Origin: Firmicutes bacterium UBA3914
Lineage (GTDB): Bacteria > Bacillota > Limnochordia > Darwinibacteriales > Darwinibacteriaceae
NCBI GenBank assembly: GCA_002391385.1
Contig: DGEY01000028.1
Coordinates: 1 to 13,978, forward strand
Reading direction: 5' to 3'
DNA: 13,978 nucleotides
Below, piece after piece: positions 1-7,006 of the stretch. The notes beneath the pieces were generated by a model. The model had not been told where the DNA came from. It made no database searches and saw nothing but the letters and a program-made list of their open reading frames with translations. How positions within the stretch are numbered: position 1 is the first letter of the stretch; every line of letters begins with the position of its first letter. The translations under genes were made by a program, and so were the position numbers.

Positions 1-988
1 CCGGAACTGGCGCCACGGGGGGCAGCTGCTCGTCCTGCTCGGCGTGGTTGATCATGCGCAGAATGAAGTCCACAGCCAGCTCGCCCATCTCCTCAATGGG
101 CTGGGCGATCACCGTCAGGGCTGGCCGGAAGACCTCGGCAAAGGCTGTGTTATCATAGCCCACCACAGACAGCTGATCCGGTACGGAAATCCCGTGGCGG
201 GATACTCCCTCAATGAGACCGTAGGCGCTGAATTCGCTGGTGGCAATCACCGCGGTGGGGCGCTTTTGCGCAGGCAGCTCCGCCAGGGCCAGCCCGGCGG
301 CAATCCCCGTTTCCAAGGTGTATTCCCCCACCCAGGTCCAGCGCTCCTCGGGAAGGCCAGCCTCCACCAACGCCCTGTTCAGGGCTTTGTAGCGTTCATC
401 GCTGCTGATGTTGCCCTCAACACCCCTCACCAGGCCGATGTTGCGGTGTCCCAAGTCCAAAAGATGCTGAACAGCCTGGCGCGCCCCTGGGTAGGGGTCT
501 CCGCCGATCCAGGGGCCTTTGAACTGGGGGATGCGCCGGTCCAGAGCCAGCACCGCGGCTCCCGTGAGCTTGAAGAACTCCTCCAGCTCCTCGCCCATGG
601 CTCCAGAAGTGACCACCAGGACCCCGTCCACCTGCTGCTGGCGGAGGAGATCCAAATACTGGACTTCCCTGGCACGGCTGTTTTGACTGTTGCAGAGCAG
701 TATGGAATACCCCCGGTTGTTGGCCGCATCTTCCACCACCCGGGCCAGCTGCCCAAAGAAGGGGTTGGAGATGTCCGGTATGAGCAGGCCGATCACCGCC
801 GTACGCCGCATACGCAGTCCCCGGGCTAAAGCGTTGGGACGGTAACCCAGCTCTTCCACCGCGTCGATTACCCGCTGGCGCAGTTCAGGGGAGACCCGGG
901 CACTGCCGGTGAGCACGCGGGAGACGGTGCTGATGGAAACTCCAGCTTTTTGAGCCACATCTCTTACTGTAACTTGATTGGCTGCCAA
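1..988 (-). CDS. LacI-family transcriptional repressor, 3' end outside the window
   Basis: Sugar-responsive DNA-binding repressor. The 329 visible residues hold the N-terminal LacI helix-turn-helix (about residues 6-27, VTVRDVAQKAGVS then STVSRVL), the hinge helix (YRPNALARGLR, about 49-59) and a periplasmic-binding-protein-like effector domain that begins VIGLLIPDISNPFF. LLDLGHRNIGLV (about 176-187) and VVGYDN (about 275-280) are typical of the family. Family proteins usually have about 330-345 residues, so only a short C-terminal tail is missing. I chose the TTG at 988-986 because GGAGGT lies 7 nt upstream; an in-frame GTG three codons earlier would overlap that ribosome binding site. A perfect palindrome lies 53 bp upstream at a likely transcription start, suggesting autoregulation. 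It is the only intact regulator in the window and the best candidate to control the sugar genes; its effector is unknown. Confidence 0.93.
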   Translation of the reverse strand, partial: MAANQVTVRDVAQKAGVSISTVSRVLTGSARVSPELRQRVIDAVEELGYRPNALARGLRMRRTAVIGLLIPDISNPFFGQLARVVEDAANNRGYSILLCNSQNSRAREVQYLDLLRQQQVDGVLVVTSGAMGEELEEFFKLTGAAVLALDRRIPQFKGPWIGGDPYPGARQAVQHLLDLGHRNIGLVRGVEGNISSDERYKALNRALVEAGLPEERWTWVGEYTLETGIAAGLALAELPAQKRPTAVIATSEFSAYGLIEGVSRHGISVPDQLSVVGYDNTAFAEVFRPALTVIAQPIEEMGELAVDFILRMINHAEQDEQLPPVAPVP

Positions 989-1040
989 TCTGTGCACCTC
1001 CACGGGGGCAGAACGAACCACGTTTTGTGAAAACCTCTAC

Positions 1041-1052
1041 GAAAACGTTTTC
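1041..1052. promoter_or_regulatory. Putative LacI-family operator GAAAACGTTTTC
   Basis: A perfect 12-bp palindrome with the central CpG that LacI/GalR-type operators usually carry. It starts about 8 bp downstream of the TATAAT box and 53 bp before the lacI start codon, a classic position for blocking transcription. A second imperfect copy lies alongside: GTTTT-gtg-AAAAC at 1022-1034, which shares the GAAAAC half-site at 1029-1034, 12 bp from the one at 1041-1046. Binding by the adjacent regulator is inferred; CcpA-type or another LacI-family protein is also possible. Confidence 0.55.
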
Positions 1053-1059
1053 AAATGAT

Positions 1060-1065
1060 ATTATA
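1060..1065 (-). promoter_or_regulatory. Candidate -10 box of the lacI promoter
   Basis: The minus strand reads TATAAT, a perfect sigma-70/sigma-A -10 hexamer, in the 219-bp gap between lacI and the oxidoreductase cassette. The expected -35 position (about 1083-1088) reads GAGGAA, a poor match, so the promoter may need help or may be weak. The predicted start is near 1053, next to the 12-bp palindrome. Confidence 0.5.
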
Positions 1066-1135
1066 CAACAAGCCCTTCATATTTCCTCCCGTTGAATGGA
1101 AGGATTTATGCGGGCCGCTCTATCGGATAGAGGAA

Positions 1136-1169
1136 AGGCACTGCCCAGAGCCAAAATCGGGCAGTGCCT
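1136..1169 (-). terminator. Hairpin terminator after the catabolic cassette
   Basis: An 11-bp perfect stem (AGGCACTGCCC pairing with GGGCAGTGCCT) with a 12-nt loop, 39 bp beyond the stop codon of oxidoreductase C. On the minus strand the stem is followed by TTCCTCT, a poor U-tract; on the plus strand a GTTTTT run follows. It may act in both directions. It separates the cassette from the lacI promoter. Confidence 0.6.
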
Positions 1170-1207
1170 CTCGTTTTTCGTTGCGCAGTTCAGGGGCTCT
1201 TCCTGGT

Positions 1208-2455
1208 TTAGCTCCAGGCTCGCCACTCACCAAGATCCACGACTCTCTTTTCCTGTCTGGACTTTTCAGCGGCAAAGGCCATCATGTGGCTTTCCAGGGA
1301 ATCCTCCAGGTAGGTGAGGCCATCGGAGAGCTCCTCTCCCCGCAGGAGGCGCGCAAAGTCCTGCATGAGGCCGAAGTCCCCTCCCCCGTGTCCGCTGGCG
1401 CTGTGCTCCACCTGGATCACCTGCGTAGCCTGGCCAAAGCGGTGGATCTCGATGGTCCCTGTGCTGAAATCGGCGTGCAGCTCCCCGTGGGTGCCGTAGA
1501 TGCGGGTGCTGCGGTTGATCTCGCTGGAAAAGGCGGTCAGGGCCATGTTGATCTCCAGGCTCCCATCTAACCTCATGGAAACCGTCTGCACATCGGGTAC
1601 GTTGTTGTCGCAGCTGTACACGCAGCGGCCGTAGGGCCCTTCCTCCAGGGCCCGGTACCGCCCCGCGAAGGAAAGATCTTCGGTGATCACCGATACCGGC
1701 CAGCCCTCGTTGTCGTTGATATAGATCTTCCTGGCGGAATAGGGGCACTGGGGCTCAATGCTGCAGTCCAAACAGCGCTCACCCGCGCCTGCGGGTCTCG
1801 CCTCCTGGGTGAAGTGCACCAGGGAGGCCTGGGAATAAATAGTTTGGCACTTGGCACCAAACAGCCAGTACAAAAGGTCGAAGTCGTGGCAGGTCTTGGC
1901 CAGGATAATGGGCGCGGCCACCTGGGTATTTCGCCAATTGCCCCGCACATAGCTGTGGGCAAAGTGCCAGTAGCCGATGTTCTCCAGGTGATCCACCAGG
2001 CGGGGTTCGCCCACCACCCCGCTGTCCAAAAGGCTCTTCAGCTGGCGGTAGAAGTTGGTGTAGCGCAGCACATGGCAGACCAGCACCCGGGCGCCTGTTT
2101 CCCGGGCCTTTTCCGCAATGCGCCTGGTACCCTCCCAAGTGTGGGCGATGGGCTTTTCCAAAAGGATGGTGTAACCTTCCTCCATGGCCTGCAGGGCCGG
2201 TTCCACATGCAGATCATCTAACGTAGCGATAATGATCCCCTCAGCCAGCCGCGGCCGGGCCAGCAGCTCTTCCCAGCTGGCAAACTGGTTTTCCCCAGGA
2301 ATCTGGTGCTCCTCGGCGAATCTCTGACGGCGGAGGGCATGGGGCTCGGCCACCGCCACCACCTGCACCTCTGCAGGATGCTGGCTGGCAAAAGCCGCAT
2401 AGGCCTTCCCCCGGTTGCCTGCGCCAATAACCGCGATTGTCACTTTCTTGCTCAT
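1208..2455 (-). CDS. Gfo/Idh/MocA-family oxidoreductase C, with cysteine-rich insertion
   Basis: Predicted cytoplasmic NAD(P)-dependent sugar dehydrogenase or reductase of 415 residues. The N-terminal Rossmann fold begins IAVIGAGNRG (dinucleotide loop at 11-16); EKP at 100-102 carries the family's conserved lysine, and KTCHDFD at 187-193 holds the catalytic-type histidine (H190). It is longer than the usual 330-370 residues because of an insertion at about 220-285 with C228, C231, C237, C278 and C282, a spacing that suggests a bound metal. I recall this CxxC...CPYSA and CVYSCDN pattern from a recognised subgroup, but its substrate is not known to me. The ATG at 2455 has AAGGAG 8 nt upstream. 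It is the last gene of the four-gene cassette, 43 bp after TIM-2. Reductase or dehydrogenase direction cannot be decided here. Confidence 0.9.
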   Translation of the reverse strand: MSKKVTIAVIGAGNRGKAYAAFASQHPAEVQVVAVAEPHALRRQRFAEEHQIPGENQFASWEELLARPRLAEGIIIATLDDLHVEPALQAMEEGYTILLEKPIAHTWEGTRRIAEKARETGARVLVCHVLRYTNFYRQLKSLLDSGVVGEPRLVDHLENIGYWHFAHSYVRGNWRNTQVAAPIILAKTCHDFDLLYWLFGAKCQTIYSQASLVHFTQEARPAGAGERCLDCSIEPQCPYSARKIYINDNEGWPVSVITEDLSFAGRYRALEEGPYGRCVYSCDNNVPDVQTVSMRLDGSLEINMALTAFSSEINRSTRIYGTHGELHADFSTGTIEIHRFGQATQVIQVEHSASGHGGGDFGLMQDFARLLRGEELSDGLTYLEDSLESHMMAFAAEKSRQEKRVVDLGEWRAWS

Positions 2456-2498
2456 ATGCCTGCTCCTTCTCTCTGCAATTCCCTATGTCAACCTGCGG

Positions 2499-3332
2499 CT
2501 ACCACCCCAGGATTTTCAGGTACTCCCTGCTGCGGCGGGCTGCCTCCAGGCTCCCCAAACCGTGGTGTTCGTCCTGCTCCACAATGATCCATTTGCTGCC
2601 TGCTGCCAGAATAGCCTCTAAGATGGGTTCCCAGAAGATCTGGCCGAAACCCACCGGCCGGAACTGGAAGAACCCTTCGCCGCCTGCTTCTTTCTCAACT
2701 TCTGTGCCGATGAGCTCGTAGAGGTTTTTGGGGTCGCCTGTTTTGATGTAATCCTTAACGTGCACCACGGCGCAGCGCTCACCGTATCGGCGGATGTAGG
2801 CGGCGGGGTCGATGCCCGCCACATGCGCCCAGCAGGTATCCAGCTGCACCAAAAGATCTTCGGCGCCAATCTGGGCATACATGTCGTCCAAGCCGTAGGT
2901 GCCGTCCGGCAGCTGGACAAACTCGAAGTCATGGTTGTGGTACATGAGCTTCAGTCCATTTTGCCTCAAGGCCTGGCCGATACGCTTGATTTCCGCAAGC
3001 GCCTCCCCATACCTGGGCCCCAGGGGCCGAAGCTCCTGATCCAGATAGGGAACCGCGATGTATTCCACCCCGACGGTCTTGTAGTCGCTGATCACCCTGT
3101 CCAGATCCCCCAGCAAATCCGCGAAAGGCACATGGGCGCTCACGGGAACTAGACCCACCTGGCCCAGCACATCCCGGACGTAGGCCGGCTCCAAGCCGTA
3201 GAGGCCCGCGAGCTCCACGCCCGCATAGCCCATGGCCTTGAGCTTCTCCATAACCGGTTTGAAATTCTCCGGGGTGCCTTCTAAAAGGTCCCGCAGGCTG
3301 TAGACCTGGATTCCCACGGGCAGTTTGCTCAT
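2499..3332 (-). CDS. Sugar phosphate isomerase/epimerase-type TIM barrel (TIM-2)
   Basis: Xylose-isomerase-like TIM-barrel enzyme of 277 residues (AP endonuclease family 2 superfamily), probably cytoplasmic and metal dependent. It opens GIQVYSLRD (8-15). Likely metal or substrate residues lie in YHNHDFEF (131-138), QLDTCW (163-168), HVKD (191-194) and VEQDEH (251-256). The reading frame stays open upstream to 3611, but that extension lies inside oxidoreductase B and lacks the fold's start. The ATG at 3332 has AAGGGTGA upstream and begins at the first barrel strand, so I use it. It lies between the two oxidoreductases. Family members isomerise or epimerise sugars, and some act on 3-keto sugars by elimination or hydration; the name 'sugar phosphate isomerase' is not evidence for a phosphorylated substrate. 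Confidence 0.9.
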   Translation of the reverse strand: MSKLPVGIQVYSLRDLLEGTPENFKPVMEKLKAMGYAGVELAGLYGLEPAYVRDVLGQVGLVPVSAHVPFADLLGDLDRVISDYKTVGVEYIAVPYLDQELRPLGPRYGEALAEIKRIGQALRQNGLKLMYHNHDFEFVQLPDGTYGLDDMYAQIGAEDLLVQLDTCWAHVAGIDPAAYIRRYGERCAVVHVKDYIKTGDPKNLYELIGTEVEKEAGGEGFFQFRPVGFGQIFWEPILEAILAAGSKWIIVEQDEHHGLGSLEAARRSREYLKILGW

Positions 3333-3372
3333 GCAGCTCACCCTTTCCTCAGAAGTAATTCTCCGCGGGGAA

Positions 3373-3395
3373 GCCGCCGACCTGGGGTCGGCGGC
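3373..3395 (-). other. GC-rich intercistronic hairpin
   Basis: A perfect 10-bp stem (GCCGCCGACC with GGTCGGCGGC) and a 3-nt loop, in the 76-bp gap between oxidoreductase B and TIM-2. No U-run follows on the minus strand (TTCCCCGCGG), so it looks like an mRNA-stability element or attenuating hairpin rather than a full terminator. Confidence 0.6.
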
Positions 3396-3408
3396 GTGAA
3401 ATCCTCCG

Positions 3409-4503
3409 CTAGAACTTGATCTCTTTACCCAGCGCGTGGGACTGGTAGATGGCATCCAAGATCTGGGTGACCACAAAGGCCTGCTCCGGCTGGACCAGGG
3501 GTTCCCTATCGTACTTGATGGCCTCCAGCCACTGCCGGGCCTCGGCCACGCCCTCGCCAGCTTGCGCCCCGCCGAAGTAGGCCACATCGCCCATGTAGGA
3601 ATTGCGCTCATCTGTGGGTGTGCCGTGGAGCACCCGGTTGTAGATCAGCTCAGGCTTGGGATAGCTCATGCCGGAGCGGATTTCCGCCCCCGCTTTCGTA
3701 CCGCACAGGGTGGTGGATGCTTCCCGGGACTCCACCACGTTCAGCACCCAGGAGGCCTCCAGGAAGATGGTGGCCCCGTTTTTCATCTTGATGAAACCGA
3801 AGGCCGAGTCTTCCACCTCAAAGGTCGCCGGATCCCAAGGACCGAAGATATTGCCCTCCACCTGGTCCGCCATCTTGTAAAAGACGGAACCGGTGACCGA
3901 ATCCACTTCGTAATTGTCCATCATCCAGAGGGTCATATCCAGCGCGTGGGTGCCGATATCGATGAGGGGTCCGCCCCCCTGTTCCGCTTTGTTCTGGAAG
4001 ACCCCCCAGGTGGGCACGGCCCGCCGCCGGACGGCATGGGCTTTGGCGAAGTAGATTTCACCCAGCTCCCCATTGCGGCAGGAACGGTAGAGGGTCTGCA
4101 CCTCCGGCCGGAATCTGTTCTGGTAGGCAATGGTGAACTTCTTGCCCGATTTGCGCCAGGCATCCAGCATCTGCCGGGCCGCCTCCGTATTGTGCGCCAT
4201 GGGCTTTTCACACATCACATGCTTCCCCGCCTCGAAGGCAGCTACCGTTATGGGGCAGTGGCTCACGTTGGGTGTGAGCACATGTACCACATCGATTTCC
4301 GCCTCCTGCAGCAGGTCCCGGTAATCGGTGTACACCCTGGCCCCCGGCACCCCGAACTGTTCAGCGGCTTTTACTGCGCGGCTTTCAATGATGTCGCAGA
4401 AGGCCACCATCTCGCAGTCTTCAGAAAGCGCCTTCAGGGCTGGCATGTGCTTCTGGTTGGCGATACCTCCACAGCCGATAATCCCCACTTTCAGCTTCTT
4501 CAT
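3409..4503 (-). CDS. Gfo/Idh/MocA-family oxidoreductase B
   Basis: Predicted NAD(P)-dependent sugar dehydrogenase of 364 residues, the usual length for the family. The Rossmann loop is GCGGIA (10-15), CEKPMAHN at 98-105 holds the conserved lysine K100, and DIGTHALDM (182-190) holds the catalytic-type H186. The C-terminal half is the alpha/beta oligomerisation and substrate domain. The ATG at 4503 has a near-perfect AAGGAGGAG 6 nt upstream. It lies 45 bp after TIM-1 and 76 bp before TIM-2, in the same orientation, so co-transcription is likely. By analogy with levoglucosan- or glycoside-oxidising members it may oxidise a sugar hydroxyl to a ketone, but inositol-type or other substrates are equally possible from sequence. 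Confidence 0.92.
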   Translation of the reverse strand: MKKLKVGIIGCGGIANQKHMPALKALSEDCEMVAFCDIIESRAVKAAEQFGVPGARVYTDYRDLLQEAEIDVVHVLTPNVSHCPITVAAFEAGKHVMCEKPMAHNTEAARQMLDAWRKSGKKFTIAYQNRFRPEVQTLYRSCRNGELGEIYFAKAHAVRRRAVPTWGVFQNKAEQGGGPLIDIGTHALDMTLWMMDNYEVDSVTGSVFYKMADQVEGNIFGPWDPATFEVEDSAFGFIKMKNGATIFLEASWVLNVVESREASTTLCGTKAGAEIRSGMSYPKPELIYNRVLHGTPTDERNSYMGDVAYFGGAQAGEGVAEARQWLEAIKYDREPLVQPEQAFVVTQILDAIYQSHALGKEIKF

Positions 4504-4548
4504 AGCCCACTCCTCCTTACGAAACAGATTTCCTTAGCGAACTTCGCT

Positions 4549-5463
4549 TTAGATGATAAACTGCTCCAGATATCTCTTGCTCAGCTTGAGGCTCTTGAGG
4601 ACGCTTTCTTCGCTGTCCTCAAACGCCCGGTCTTCCACCTCCACGCAGGCTGGGCCGTCAAAGCCGATATCCGTCAGGGCGGAGACGAACCGGCCCCAGT
4701 TGATCTCGCCCAGGCCGGGGATCTTCGCGGTCATGTACTGCAAAGGATAGGCCATGATGCCCACATCATTCAGCCGATCCCGTTCGATGCGGGTATCCTT
4801 GAGGTGGATGTGGAAGATCTTATCCTTAAACTCGTAAATGGGCTTGATGTAATCCATCTGCTGCCAGACGAAGTGGGAAGGATCGTAGTTCAAACCGAAG
4901 TTGGGACTGTCGATGATCTCGAACATCTTGCGCCAGTTGGCCGGCGTGGAGGCGATGTTGTGCCCGCCGGGCCACTGATCCCGGGAAAAGAGCATGGGGC
5001 AGTTCTCAATGGCGATCTTAACCCCCCGCTCCTCGGCGAACTTGATGATAGCTGGCCAGACCTTGGCGAACTCCTCGAAGTTCTCCTCGATGGTCTTGGT
5101 CTGCATTCTCCCCACAAAGGTAGTGACCATGTTGATGCCCAGTCTAGCCGAAGCTTCGATGACCGTATACAGATGATTGTGGAAATAGCGGCGGCGCTCC
5201 AAATCTTCGTCCAAGTTGTTGGGGTAGTAACCCAGGGAAGAAATCTCCACCCCTTTGGCCCGGCAGTAGTCCTGGATTTGTGCGATTTGGGCGTCATCCA
5301 GCTCCGCCACGTTCAGATGCGACACCCCCGCATAGCGGCGACTCGCTTCCTCCCGCGGCCAGCAGGCCAGCTCCACGCACCTATAACCCAGGCTGCTGGC
5401 GGTGTCAATCACCTGCTCAAAACTCATGAAGCCTACAATCGCTGAAAGAAAACCGAGCTTCAT
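4549..5463 (-). CDS. Sugar phosphate isomerase/epimerase-type TIM barrel (TIM-1)
   Basis: Xylose-isomerase-like TIM barrel of 304 residues, unrelated in detail to TIM-2 and so not a recent duplicate. Probable metal-site motifs are IAIENCPM (150-157, E153), NYDPSHFVW (192-200), HIHLKD (218-223) and CVEVED (273-278). The ATG at 5463 has AAAGGGG upstream and begins at the first barrel strand (MKLGFLSAIV); the frame stays open to 5520 but that extension runs into a promoter/operator region and is not protein-like. It is the first gene of the cassette, with a candidate promoter and palindromic operator directly ahead. IENCPM, NYDPSH and HxHLKD together are typical of carbohydrate-catabolic members found beside Gfo/Idh/MocA dehydrogenases. 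Confidence 0.91.
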   Translation of the reverse strand: MKLGFLSAIVGFMSFEQVIDTASSLGYRCVELACWPREEASRRYAGVSHLNVAELDDAQIAQIQDYCRAKGVEISSLGYYPNNLDEDLERRRYFHNHLYTVIEASARLGINMVTTFVGRMQTKTIEENFEEFAKVWPAIIKFAEERGVKIAIENCPMLFSRDQWPGGHNIASTPANWRKMFEIIDSPNFGLNYDPSHFVWQQMDYIKPIYEFKDKIFHIHLKDTRIERDRLNDVGIMAYPLQYMTAKIPGLGEINWGRFVSALTDIGFDGPACVEVEDRAFEDSEESVLKSLKLSKRYLEQFII

Positions 5464-5483
5464 CAAGCAACCCCTTTCTGTTG

Positions 5484-5511
5484 GTGATAGTCTCTTTGCG
5501 CAAAGTTCCAA
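5484..5511 (-). promoter_or_regulatory. Candidate promoter of the four-gene catabolic cassette
   Basis: On the minus strand TTGGAA (5511-5506) and TATCAC (5489-5484) are separated by 16 nt, a plausible -35/-10 pair with four of six consensus bases each. The predicted start near 5477 would leave a very short leader that is mostly ribosome binding site. The spacer contains the 12-bp palindrome listed separately. The -35 box overlaps one arm of the hairpin that follows the MATE gene. Confidence 0.4.
5494..5505. promoter_or_regulatory. Putative operator CTTTGCGCAAAG
   Basis: A perfect 12-bp palindrome lying between the candidate -35 and -10 boxes ahead of TIM-1, 31 bp from its start codon. A repressor bound here would exclude RNA polymerase. 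LacI-family operators often have this form (symmetrical, central CG or GC), but its sequence differs from the palindrome ahead of lacI, so a different regulator may be involved. Confidence 0.5.
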
Positions 5512-5533
5512 GGGCCCCAAAAGGCCCTGGGAA
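5506..5533 (-). terminator. Hairpin after the MATE gene, weak terminator
   Basis: An 11-bp stem with one mismatch (TTCCAAGGGCC against GGCCCTGGGAA) and a 6-nt loop, starting 8 bp beyond the MATE stop codon. The minus strand continues ACTTTGCG, a poor U-tract, so termination would be partial. It marks a likely transcription-unit boundary ahead of the cassette. Confidence 0.45.
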
Positions 5534-5540
5534 TACTTCT

Positions 5541-6917
5541 TTACAGGGCCGCAGATTCCCTTGTTACATTCTTAATCCACTTATCGCCCCGCAGGCGCCA
5601 AAAGGCGATGATCCACTTAAAGCACTGGTCGATGCGGGTGGCCAAAAACACCAAGGGCAGGGGCCAGCGCCAGACAAAGGCCGCCAAAAAGGTCATGGGC
5701 AGCACGATCAGCCAGCCGCAGATCATGTCCACCAGGGCCACAAAGCGGCTGTCGCCCGCGCCCCGGTTGATCCCCACAAAACAGCTGGCATGGTAAGTGG
5801 TGCCCAGCAAAGTGACGGCCAGAATACCGATGATCTCCACGCTGAGGGTGAACACTTCCGGATCGGAACTAGATCCGTACAAAGACACAAACGGGACCCG
5901 CAGCAGGTACACCGCGCCGGCCATGATCACGCCGATCAGGAAAAACATGATCTCGATGGTTTTGGAATACTCCTTGGCCGCGGCGTAATCACCTCTGCCC
6001 ACCGCCTTTCCCACCACCACCGCCGCGCCTCCAGCAAGGCCAAAGGCAAACAAGGTACCCAGATCTCCCATGGAGGTGGCGATACTGTTGGCAGCCATGA
6101 AGGTGCCGCCCAAATGCCCGATAATGGCGGCCTTGAGCATGCCGATGAGGGCCCACTGGGCATCGGTGAGGCCCACCGGCAGTCCGTAGAAGGCATAGTC
6201 TTTGAGCATCTGGCGATCCACCGCTAAAAAGTCCCGGGGCTTTAGAGCGATCTGCCGCTGCACCTTGAAGGTGTAAACCAAGACCAGGACCAGCTCCCCC
6301 AGGCGGGTGAGCAGCGTGGCCAGGGCGGCGCCTCGAATGCCCAGCGGGGGCAGCCCCAGCTTGCCGAAAATGAAGATGTAGTTCAGACTGACATTCCCCA
6401 CCAGCGCGAACAGGGCGATGTACATGGTGATGCGCACGACTTCGACGGTGCGCAGCATTCCCACCAGCGCGCTGGAAAGGGCGAAGGGGATGTAGGAAAG
6501 GCAGATGATGCCCAAATAGGTCAGGGCCAACGCGGTGATCTGGGCATCCTCCTTGGCGATGATGATGCCAATGATGGCTTCGGGGAAAAGCTTCAAGACG
6601 GCCACGATCACCAAGGCCACCCCGAGGCAGATCCAGAGCACCACCGCGAAGACCTGCTTAATCCGCTCCATGTCTTTTTTGCCCCAGTACTGGGCGATCA
6701 AAACGGAAGAGCCGCCCACAAGGCCCGTGAGGGCCGCCGTGACCAAGGCGGTGATGCTGTTCACCTGGGAAGCAGCGGCCTGGGCTAAAACCCCATCTGG
6801 GGTAAAGGAAACCATAATGTTGTCCGCCACCACCACCAGCAGGCTGAGCAGCGACTGCAGGGCAATGGGCAGCGCGATTTTGAACATCGTCCGGTAGAAC
6901 TCTTTATCCCGTACCAT
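5541..6917 (-). CDS. MATE-family multidrug/solute exporter
   Basis: Integral membrane exporter of 458 residues, the normal MATE length, with about 12 predicted membrane helices in two homologous halves. The first half begins with the family-like ALPIALQSLLSLLVVVADN (15-33; P17, Q21 and D32 are typical); the second repeats the theme with YGLPVGLTDAQWALIG. MATE proteins expel cations, drugs or metabolites against Na+ or H+ gradients. The ATG at 6917 has GAGGAG upstream. The gene sits just beyond the transporter's terminator-like hairpin, with no room for a promoter between that hairpin and its start codon, so expression probably needs read-through or a promoter inside the permease end. Its presence between sugar uptake and sugar breakdown genes is odd; export of a pathway product or of a toxic aglycone is possible but speculative. 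Confidence 0.9.
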   Translation of the reverse strand: MVRDKEFYRTMFKIALPIALQSLLSLLVVVADNIMVSFTPDGVLAQAAASQVNSITALVTAALTGLVGGSSVLIAQYWGKKDMERIKQVFAVVLWICLGVALVIVAVLKLFPEAIIGIIIAKEDAQITALALTYLGIICLSYIPFALSSALVGMLRTVEVVRITMYIALFALVGNVSLNYIFIFGKLGLPPLGIRGAALATLLTRLGELVLVLVYTFKVQRQIALKPRDFLAVDRQMLKDYAFYGLPVGLTDAQWALIGMLKAAIIGHLGGTFMAANSIATSMGDLGTLFAFGLAGGAAVVVGKAVGRGDYAAAKEYSKTIEIMFFLIGVIMAGAVYLLRVPFVSLYGSSSDPEVFTLSVEIIGILAVTLLGTTYHASCFVGINRGAGDSRFVALVDMICGWLIVLPMTFLAAFVWRWPLPLVFLATRIDQCFKWIIAFWRLRGDKWIKNVTRESAAL

Positions 6918-6937
6918 GGTGCATCTCCTCGCTAAAG

Positions 6938-6975
6938 ACCCCCGCCGCTCGCTCCCTGGGCGAGCCGGCGGGGGC
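6938..6975 (-). terminator. Terminator-like hairpin after the ABC transporter
   Basis: A 14-bp stem with a single bulged base: CCCCCGCCG plus CTCGC pair with GCGAG and CGGCGGGGG, enclosing a 7-nt loop. On the minus strand it is followed by TCTTTAG, a short U-rich stretch. It lies 32 bp beyond the permease stop codon and 21 bp ahead of the MATE start. Confidence 0.65.
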
Positions 6976-7006
6976 TCTTCTTGGCCGCGCTTTGGACTTT
7001 GCTGCG

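Noticed and set aside
44..829. A 261-codon plus-strand open frame over the lacI gene
   Set aside because: Antisense shadow; the minus strand encodes an unmistakable LacI protein through the same bases.
3333..3611. N-terminal extension of TIM-2 to 3611
   Set aside because: It overlaps the end of oxidoreductase B by about 200 bp and is not fold-like; the ATG at 3332 has a ribosome binding site and starts at the first barrel strand.
3436..5445. A 669-codon plus-strand open frame, antisense to oxidoreductase B and TIM-1
   Set aside because: It spans two well-supported genes and their gap, has no recognisable domain or ribosome binding site, and is explained by the high third-position GC of the minus-strand genes.
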